From: Porticoccaceae bacterium UBA4026
Lineage (GTDB): Bacteria > Pseudomonadota > Gammaproteobacteria > Pseudomonadales > Porticoccaceae
DNA length: 12,683 nucleotides
Direction: 5' to 3'
Assembly: GCA_002382445.1 (NCBI GenBank)
Contig: DGAQ01000042.1
Location: 11,515 to 24,197, forward strand
This document shows, piece after piece, positions 7,036 through 12,683 of this stretch. Every line of letters begins with the position of its first letter. The stretch's first letter is position 1. A model generated the notes under the pieces. The model searched no databases. It was not told the DNA's origin and saw only the letters and a list, made by a program, of their open reading frames with translations. The position numbers and the translations under genes were made by a program.

Positions 7036-7791
7036 TTATTCAAAAAGTGCTGATATGGCTTCTAAATCTTTTTCAGTATCTATCCCACCAGGGACCTTTT
7101 CAACCGCATCTGCGACATGAATCGCCACGCCATTCCATAAAAACCGCAGTTGTTCCAGTGACTCAGCCTGCTCGGTTGGAGCAACCGGCCATCCAACAAA
7201 TGCATTCAGTTGACTGACCCTATAGGCATAAATGCCAATGTGCCGCTTAGGATAACGCTCAAATGAGATAGCGCCACTCTCGTCCTGAACATCGACTCGA
7301 GGCCAAGGAATTGATGCGCGACTAAAGTAATTGGCCATTCCTGCAGAGTTGGCTACCACCTTTACAACATTAGGGTCATTGAAGGCCACAATGTCATTGA
7401 TCGGCTCGGAGAGGGTCGACACGCCCGCTATGGCATGGGCCTCAAGGTTATCAGCTACTTGGTCAATAACGGCTGGCGGGATAAGCGGTTCATCGCCCTG
7501 CACATTAACGACCAGCTGCTCATCATTAAGCTGTAATGACTGCGCCACTTCCTGCAACCTGTCCGTACCAGACACATGGTCACCTCTGGTCATACATACT
7601 TCAGCGCCAAACGCGCTAGCGACCTGTTGAATGCGTTGATCATCAGTTGCAATAACAACTCGTGATGCGCTGCTTTTGCAGGCCTGCTGCCAAACTCGCT
7701 GGATCATAGTGGTGCCAGCAATGTCTTTTAATGGCTTGCCCGGCAAGCGGGTAGACTCGTAACGAGCTGGAATAATCACGATAAAGGACAT
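7036..7791 (-). CDS. kdsB: CMP-KDO synthetase (3-deoxy-manno-octulosonate cytidylyltransferase)
   Basis: Joins CTP and KDO to give CMP-KDO, the activated sugar that the WaaA transferase adds to lipid IVA in the LPS inner core; it acts in the cytoplasm. The 251 residues match the normal length of about 250. The nucleotide-binding signature IPARYESTRLPGKPL is at residues 7-21. VVIATDD, VNVQGDEPLIPP (Mg/CTP site), NYFSRASIPWPR and the HIGIYAYR segment follow in family order, and the C-terminal part has LEQLRFLWNG. The ATG at 7789-7791 has only a modest AAGAG ribosome site. It lies 41 bases after lpxK. The small UPF0434/YcaR gene that I recall between lpxK and kdsB in Pseudomonas is absent, as the gap is too short. 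Confidence 0.97.
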   Translation of the reverse strand: MSFIVIIPARYESTRLPGKPLKDIAGTTMIQRVWQQACKSSASRVVIATDDQRIQQVASAFGAEVCMTRGDHVSGTDRLQEVAQSLQLNDEQLVVNVQGDEPLIPPAVIDQVADNLEAHAIAGVSTLSEPINDIVAFNDPNVVKVVANSAGMANYFSRASIPWPRVDVQDESGAISFERYPKRHIGIYAYRVSQLNAFVGWPVAPTEQAESLEQLRFLWNGVAIHVADAVEKVPGGIDTEKDLEAISALFE

Positions 7792-7832
7792 ACAAATTAC
7801 TCTTAGGGCTATAGCTTTATTATATGACTAAC

Positions 7833-8849
7833 TTAGACTGCCGTCATAGCTAGACCTGCCTGATCGACAAGACTCGCAACAAAGTCATTTGAAATAGGCA
7901 TTTGTACCTCCAACACCCACAGATTCGAAGAGGCGGCATCAGTATACTTAACCGCATCTTTCGCGGTAATAATCACCGGCAACTGGTCACCAAACTCAAT
8001 ATCCTCGCCGGTCAGGTATTGGTGGTCGTTTACTGCGTTTAAAATGACCTCAAATCCCAAATGCTCCAGAGTCTGGGCGAACCGCTCAGGATGCCCTATG
8101 CCACAAACAGCATGCACCTTTGTTCCGTCCTTCCACTCATCGACTGGGACTAACTGATTACTCACCATGTTACGCAATCCCACAGCCTGCAATTCAACCT
8201 TATGCGCCTTAGCTGATCCTATCTCTACACTAAAAGCTGACCCGGCTCCGTTAAGCACCACAAAATCCACCTGACTCAAGCGACTAGAGGGCTCGCGTAG
8301 AGGGCCGGACGGGAGTGTACGGCCATTACCGAGGCCTCGTACAGCGTCTACCACTGCGATCTCGATATCTCGATGTAAGCGATAATGCTGCAGTCCATCA
8401 TCGCTAAGAACTATATCGCAAGGCGACTGAAGTAGTAAAAACTTAACCGCTCGGACGCGATCAGGGTCTACCACCACTGGGCATCCACAGGATTGCGCAA
8501 TGAGTAAGGGTTCGTCACCGCATTGCTTCACGGGTGTTTCAGACGTGACCGCTAAAGGATAGACATTAGCATCACCGCCATAACCACGACTAACAACACC
8601 AACTTTATAACCACGCTCATTAAGGGCGTTTACCAAGGCTATAATCAACGGAGTCTTACCACTACCGCCCACAGTAATGTTGCCCACCACCGCGACCGGC
8701 ACAGAAAAGGGCTTACCTTGATAAAAAAACTGTAAAACCAGCCTTCGCAGACGGGAAATGATACTGAATAACCACGAGAGTGGCGCCAACATCAGTAGCC
8801 ATGAGCTGCTGCTATAACAGGCGATTAGCCATCTCTTTTCGATCGACAA
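7833..8849 (-). CDS. lpxK: Tetraacyldisaccharide 4'-kinase (LpxK)
   Basis: Uses ATP to phosphorylate the 4' position of the lipid A disaccharide, giving lipid IVA. It is a peripheral or single-pass protein of the inner membrane's cytoplasmic face. The 338 residues are typical. A hydrophobic N-terminal segment (about residues 8-31) is followed by the P-loop VGNITVGGSGKTP (about 55-67), VVSRGYGG (85-92), GDEPLL (111-116) and DDGLQHYRL (150-158), which contains catalytic Asp residues, then RTLPSGPLREP. The start is TTG at 8847-8849, two bases after the msbA stop, with GGGAG about six bases before it. The encoded SIEKRW resembles the E. coli N-terminus. The next ATG, at residue 20, would cut into the membrane segment and is less likely. 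Tight coupling with msbA is expected. Confidence 0.95.
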   Translation of the reverse strand: MSIEKRWLIACYSSSSWLLMLAPLSWLFSIISRLRRLVLQFFYQGKPFSVPVAVVGNITVGGSGKTPLIIALVNALNERGYKVGVVSRGYGGDANVYPLAVTSETPVKQCGDEPLLIAQSCGCPVVVDPDRVRAVKFLLLQSPCDIVLSDDGLQHYRLHRDIEIAVVDAVRGLGNGRTLPSGPLREPSSRLSQVDFVVLNGAGSAFSVEIGSAKAHKVELQAVGLRNMVSNQLVPVDEWKDGTKVHAVCGIGHPERFAQTLEHLGFEVILNAVNDHQYLTGEDIEFGDQLPVIITAKDAVKYTDAASSNLWVLEVQMPISNDFVASLVDQAGLAMTAV

Positions 8850-8851
8850 CC

Positions 8852-10690
8852 CTAGCTCCCGGGCTCGTCAAACTGGTTTCGATAAAGCTTAGCGTAGCGG
8901 CCCTCTTTAGCCAGTAATTGCTGGTGATTGCCCTGCTCGATAATGAGCCCTTTTTCCAACACTAAAATACGATCAGCTTTTTCGACAGTACTCAGTCGAT
9001 GGGCTATAACAAAGGTAGTACGGCCCTTCATAAGCTGATCTAAAGCCGCCTGAATGTGCCGTTCGGAATCAGTGTCTAGGGCCGAAGTAGCCTCATCAAG
9101 AATAAGAATTGGCGCATTCTTAAGCACTGCACGCGCTATTGCTATCCGCTGCCTCTGGCCACCAGAGAGCATGACGCCATCATCCCCGATATGAGTGTCA
9201 TACCCTTCAGTAAGCTCCTCAATAAAGCCGTCGGCATGGGCTATTTTAGCCGCCTCTCGCACCTCCGCCTCAGACTTACCTATTAATTCGCCATAGGCGA
9301 TATTATTATAAATAGTATCGTTAAATAAAGTGACGTTTTGACTTACGATTCCAATATGCTTTCTTAGATTAGTGAGCGAGAATTCATTAACATCAACGCC
9401 ATCAAGCAGAATCTGCCCTTCTTCATGGTTGTAAAAACGAGGAATCAAACTGACTAACGACGTCTTCCCACTGCCTGAAGACCCCACAAGTGCGATGGTC
9501 TCTCCAGGACTAACCTTAATATTAATCGCTGTAAGGACCTCTTTCTTGGTCCCCTTATAGGTGAAACTGACGTTAGAAAACTCAAACCCACCGGCAACCA
9601 CCTGTGTTTCGAAAGTGCCCTGATCCGTTTCAGCTTCCGAATCTAGGACCTCAAAGATCGATTCTGCCGCAGCAATGCCCCGCTGAATATCGCTATTGAC
9701 CTCTGTAAGCTGACGAATAGGCTTAATCAGCACCCCTGAGGCGACAATAAAGGCAATAAAACTACCCGTAGTCATAGTGTCGAGAATTATCGGATTAAGC
9801 ATGAACCCAGTGACGCCCGCAAAGGCAAAAGAAACAATCAGGATAATTAATGGATTACTCAATGCACCGGTAAATGCCATTTTCATATTCTGCCGTCGAT
9901 TATCATGACTGGCATTACTCATCCGGTCACGCTCAGTCTTTACAGCGCCGAACATTCGAACCTCTTGATAACCCTGCACAGCTTCTTGGGTCACATGAGT
10001 CACATCACCCATAGCTGATAAAATATTCTGACTAATTAGTCTGAAGCGCTTACTCACCTTGACAACGATCAGCCCAATAATGGGTAATACGGCAATAAAG
10101 AACAGAGTCAGTATCCAATTCACATAAAACAGGTAGCCCATCAATAGAATCACCAAACTGCCCTGCTGTATAACGGTCTTAATCGCTTTTGTGCCTGCCT
10201 CTGTCACCTGCTGAACATTAAAGGTGACCACCGACACCAAACGGCCAGACATAGACTGATCGAAAAACTTAAATGGCAGTAGTAAATAGCGGTTAAATAG
10301 GTCCGTTCGCAACGCATGCACCAAGTAATTTGCTACATAGGCCATAAAGTAGGTACCAATTAGATAGCCAATACCCCGCACCGCACTAATCATAATTAAA
10401 AATAGTGGTATGACTAGCCAGCTTTCATTCACTAACTTATCGCCAAATATTCCTTGAGCAAGACTGCCGATAACCCCCGATTTGGGCGCAGAGGTAGAAT
10501 CAACCGCAGAGCCTGTTAGAACACCGACGATGTCCGTGATGTAGCGCAGTAGGTCGATAAAAGCAATTTCGGCAAAAGAATGCAGCAGCAAACCGAATAC
10601 ACCGATTGAAAATGGGAACCAGTAGCCAACCACATATCGAAGTAGCCTTAGATAGGTTTTTGTTCCTGTCGGGGAAATGTCTTCAGACAT
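8852..10690 (-). CDS. msbA: Lipid A export ABC transporter ATP-binding/permease protein (MsbA)
   Basis: A homodimeric half-transporter that flips core-lipid A (and phospholipid) across the inner membrane, powered by ATP. The 612 residues hold an N-terminal type IV exporter membrane domain of about six helices (roughly residues 20-320) and a C-terminal ATPase domain. Visible ATPase motifs are Walker A GSSGSGKT (403-410), the signature LSGGQRQR from 508, Walker B ILILDEATSALD with Asp532 and Glu533, and the switch IAHRLST. The adjacent lpxK identifies the substrate class, since an msbA-lpxK pair is a conserved gammaproteobacterial operon. The ATG at 10688-10690 has a weak ribosome site. No extra peptidase domain is present, which argues against a bacteriocin exporter. 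Confidence 0.95.
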   Translation of the reverse strand: MSEDISPTGTKTYLRLLRYVVGYWFPFSIGVFGLLLHSFAEIAFIDLLRYITDIVGVLTGSAVDSTSAPKSGVIGSLAQGIFGDKLVNESWLVIPLFLIMISAVRGIGYLIGTYFMAYVANYLVHALRTDLFNRYLLLPFKFFDQSMSGRLVSVVTFNVQQVTEAGTKAIKTVIQQGSLVILLMGYLFYVNWILTLFFIAVLPIIGLIVVKVSKRFRLISQNILSAMGDVTHVTQEAVQGYQEVRMFGAVKTERDRMSNASHDNRRQNMKMAFTGALSNPLIILIVSFAFAGVTGFMLNPIILDTMTTGSFIAFIVASGVLIKPIRQLTEVNSDIQRGIAAAESIFEVLDSEAETDQGTFETQVVAGGFEFSNVSFTYKGTKKEVLTAINIKVSPGETIALVGSSGSGKTSLVSLIPRFYNHEEGQILLDGVDVNEFSLTNLRKHIGIVSQNVTLFNDTIYNNIAYGELIGKSEAEVREAAKIAHADGFIEELTEGYDTHIGDDGVMLSGGQRQRIAIARAVLKNAPILILDEATSALDTDSERHIQAALDQLMKGRTTFVIAHRLSTVEKADRILVLEKGLIIEQGNHQQLLAKEGRYAKLYRNQFDEPGS

Positions 10691-10997
10691 ATTGCGAACG
10701 CTCTTTTAGACATAGGCTGGCCAAAGAGGCTCGAAACCACAGGCCAAAAACACCAGGAGGTGTAACCGCTGAACTTGAACGGGTTACCCGCACAAGAATA
10801 AGCTTCCTGACGGTGCTTTTAAGTTGCCAGACAATCGATCACAAACTATAAACATAACGCACTGTATTTCATTAAGCCCCTAATCCTAAGCATGATACCC
10901 CAGTTGGTAGCATTCCTTGATAATAATTAAACCATAACAATGGTCCACAGGTCATATTCAACTTTGCTTTACGCCTAACAATACGAAATATATCGAC
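10691..10997. other. 307-bp non-coding gap between comEC and msbA
   Basis: No convincing gene is present. On the minus strand TTGTGA, then 17 bases, then TAAAAG (about 10808-10836) is a weak candidate promoter for msbA. CGGGT-T-ACCCG (10780-10790) is a short perfect inverted repeat of unknown meaning. As I recall, Pseudomonas has exbB/exbD-type genes between comEC and lpxK; no trace of them can be read here. Confidence 0.6.
10926..10944 (-). terminator. Weak candidate terminator after comEC
   Basis: On the minus strand ACCAT-TGTT-ATGGT forms a five-base-pair stem with a four-base loop, followed by a T-rich stretch (TTTAATTATT), about 54 bases after the comEC stop. The stem is short and poor in GC, so termination would be inefficient if it occurs at all. 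Confidence 0.25.
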
Positions 10998-12683
10998 CTA
11001 AGGCCCGTTTGGAGCAACGGGATGTCGCCACCAAGCCGAACATGATAAACAACTTGTCACCGGTCTTTCTCTTTGACCCACAACGACTAAATCTTCCTTA
11101 TTAGACCATGTCAGTGTAATTGCTCCTTGCTCGGAGGTTTTCCATATTGAGCTTTTTACAGTCTTGTAGCGATTAACAACATCTTCATGGGGATGGCCAA
11201 AGTGATGCCTAAAGCCGCTTGAAAATATGACATGCCTGGGGTTAGTTGCGGCCACAAAACCTCGAAGCGAAGATGTTTTACTTCCGTGATGGGGTGCTAC
11301 CAAAGCAGTAATTGAAGAATCAGGCAAAGAATTAGCTTTAAGAATTTCCCTCTCGGCTCCAGCCTCTATGTCGCCGGTGAGTAAAATTTGTTGATCAGCC
11401 CAACTCAGCAATAGAACACAGGAGCTATCATTGCCCTCTCTGGGCCCCTCTTTCGAGGGCCAGATAACCTCAAGTTTTAGACTATCCATATCCGGTAGTG
11501 GCCAACCCCAGCTTTGCCCAGCAAGGCAGGTCTGATACCTTAACTTGTTATTGCTTACCGATCGGTCATTAGCGACTGGATAGCCCGAAAAACCTGGGCC
11601 GAACAAATAGTCATCTACAGTCACAACCTGAACCAGGGAATCAAAACCACCGCTATGATCAGCATCTTCATGACTGACGACGGCTAAGTCGATGCGGTTG
11701 CGGCCTCTATACCGCAGGTATGGGGCGATAATGTCACTGCCGGCACTAAACTGATCGCTATACTTAGGTCCAGAATCGTAAACAAGCGTCTTACTGGGCG
11801 TCTCAATGACCACCGCCAACCCCTGCCCTACATCAAGCACAGTCATTCGCAACAACAGCTCTTGACTAGGCATTAAAATAGCCATAACAATTGGCAGCAC
11901 ACAGAGACATTTATAGGAACGTGGCATCGGGAGAACAATAGCCATCACAGCAACAAACAACCCAGCCAAAATACTCCAGCTTAAGGGTACAGGCATTTGT
12001 AAAAATCCATAGTCTGAAGGAATAATATCGAGAAACCTCCACAGAACAGACACCGTCCAGTCTGCCAAACCCCACAGCCAATTGGCAAGATTCACACTGA
12101 CTGGTATAGATAACACACCGAGCAGCGCCATAGGAATAGTGACAAATGATATCCAAGGGACCGCTAAAAGGTTCACGAGTGGCGCGAGCCATGAAAGCTG
12201 GCCGATAAATATTAAAAGAGGCAGTGACATAACCACAAAAAGGGCTAGCTGGGCGGACAGAGCTTTTAGTAACTTAAAACTCTTAATCGTGGAATGCCAT
12301 GGTAAAAAATGCCAAATTAGTGTGGCAACCGCAGCGAAAGATAACCAGAATCCAGCGCTTAGAATGGCAAGTGGCTGGTTTATCGCAATAAGAAGGCATG
12401 CCCAGCACAAACAAACCCAAGCCGATATTCGGCGATGCATTAATTTTGCCGTCATCACCACTAAGACCACGATAAAAGCTCTCTGCGTTGGGAGCGTAAA
12501 TCCCGCCAACAGGCTGTACATAAAAGCAGCGGCAACGGCTAAAACAGGCGGCAACCATCGAATCACAGCGTGAGGAGCCGGATGCAGCGATATACCCAGA
12601 GCGAGTAAGTAAAATGCGGCTCCCAAGCCCTTACCAAGCAAAAAGCCAAATCCGGCAATCAAACCAACATGTAGCCCAGAGAT
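10998..12683 (-). CDS. comEC: ComEC/Rec2-family DNA internalisation channel, C-terminal 561 residues (5' end outside window)
   Basis: ComEC carries single-stranded DNA across the inner membrane during natural transformation. The frame is open to the window edge, and its first codons read ISGLHVGLIAG, the strongly conserved motif of the family's competence domain, so the real start lies beyond the window (full proteins are roughly 700-800 residues). Several hydrophobic segments follow, including the LLAGFTLPTQRAF stretch typical of the family. A C-terminal metallo-beta-lactamase-like domain begins near MTVLDVGQGLAVVIE. It carries the metal motif HEDADHSGG (ligand codons within 11655-11672), then LLTGDIE and APHHGSKTSS, so it is probably an active nuclease-type domain. 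The ending SAWWRHPVAPNGP and TAG at 10998-11000 look like a natural C-terminus. With other Gram-negative homologues it may serve competence only if pilus genes exist elsewhere. Confidence 0.95.
   Translation of the reverse strand: MSGLHVGLIAGFGFLLGKGLGAAFYLLALGISLHPAPHAVIRWLPPVLAVAAAFMYSLLAGFTLPTQRAFIVVLVVMTAKLMHRRISAWVCLCWACLLIAINQPLAILSAGFWLSFAAVATLIWHFLPWHSTIKSFKLLKALSAQLALFVVMSLPLLIFIGQLSWLAPLVNLLAVPWISFVTIPMALLGVLSIPVSVNLANWLWGLADWTVSVLWRFLDIIPSDYGFLQMPVPLSWSILAGLFVAVMAIVLPMPRSYKCLCVLPIVMAILMPSQELLLRMTVLDVGQGLAVVIETPSKTLVYDSGPKYSDQFSAGSDIIAPYLRYRGRNRIDLAVVSHEDADHSGGFDSLVQVVTVDDYLFGPGFSGYPVANDRSVSNNKLRYQTCLAGQSWGWPLPDMDSLKLEVIWPSKEGPREGNDSSCVLLLSWADQQILLTGDIEAGAEREILKANSLPDSSITALVAPHHGSKTSSLRGFVAATNPRHVIFSSGFRHHFGHPHEDVVNRYKTVKSSIWKTSEQGAITLTWSNKEDLVVVGQRERPVTSCLSCSAWWRHPVAPNGP

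Noticed and set aside
10762..10790. GTAACC...GGTTAC and CGGGT-T-ACCCG inverted repeats upstream of msbA as an operator or riboswitch
   Set aside because: Arms are five to six bases and the two pairings exclude each other; this is not enough to call a regulatory element.
10606..10851. Plus-strand open frame of 81 codons across the msbA start and upstream gap
   Set aside because: It is mostly antisense to msbA, lacks a ribosome site and encodes nothing recognisable. I treat the gap as non-coding.
12082..12573. Long plus-strand open frame of 163 codons opposite comEC
   Set aside because: It is antisense to the conserved membrane region of comEC and its product shows no domain. It is a shadow of the real gene.

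Overview
The window reads as chromosomal DNA of a Gram-negative gammaproteobacterium. It carries a lipid A/KDO export and synthesis cluster (msbA, lpxK, kdsB) flanked by comEC on one side and a phosphatase gene plus murB on the other. As I recall it, this order resembles the comEC-lpxK-kdsB-ptpA-murB neighbourhood of Pseudomonas and related marine groups. Closer placement is inference. Base composition looks moderate (mid-to-high 40s % GC in the lines I counted), except for one richer patch at about 950-1620.

Layout. Positions 2-220 (+) hold the last 72 codons of rsmE. A GNAT acetyltransferase gene (217-675, -) converges on it, and the two stop codons overlap. Positions 812-1615 (+) hold the remains of a DUF2306-type membrane protein gene, broken by two in-frame stops. 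A folded, integron attC-like element lies just downstream (1636-1693). pabB (1819-3228, +), a folate gene, follows behind a plausible promoter. Positions 3229-3496 are a convergent gap with a small heptamer tandem repeat. From 12683 down to 3497 every gene is on the minus strand: comEC (5' end cut by the window edge), a 307-bp gap, msbA, lpxK, kdsB, an AT-rich 79-bp spacer, a low-molecular-weight tyrosine phosphatase gene, murB, an alkB-family dioxygenase gene and avtA.

How the genes work together. KdsB activates KDO for LPS inner core, LpxK adds the 4'-phosphate to lipid A, and MsbA flips the core-lipid A across the inner membrane. MurB supplies UDP-MurNAc for peptidoglycan, and AvtA makes or consumes alanine and valine. 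The cluster is therefore mainly envelope biogenesis, with a DNA uptake channel gene (comEC) upstream and a DNA alkylation repair gene near its end. msbA-lpxK (2-nt gap), phosphatase-murB (8-nt gap) and murB-alkB (overlap) look translationally coupled.

I found no convincing undescribed system. The most unusual part is the 676-1818 interval, with its recently decayed GC-richer gene and attC-like hairpin, which may be a remnant of transferred DNA. No rRNA, tRNA, CRISPR array or insertion sequence was seen.
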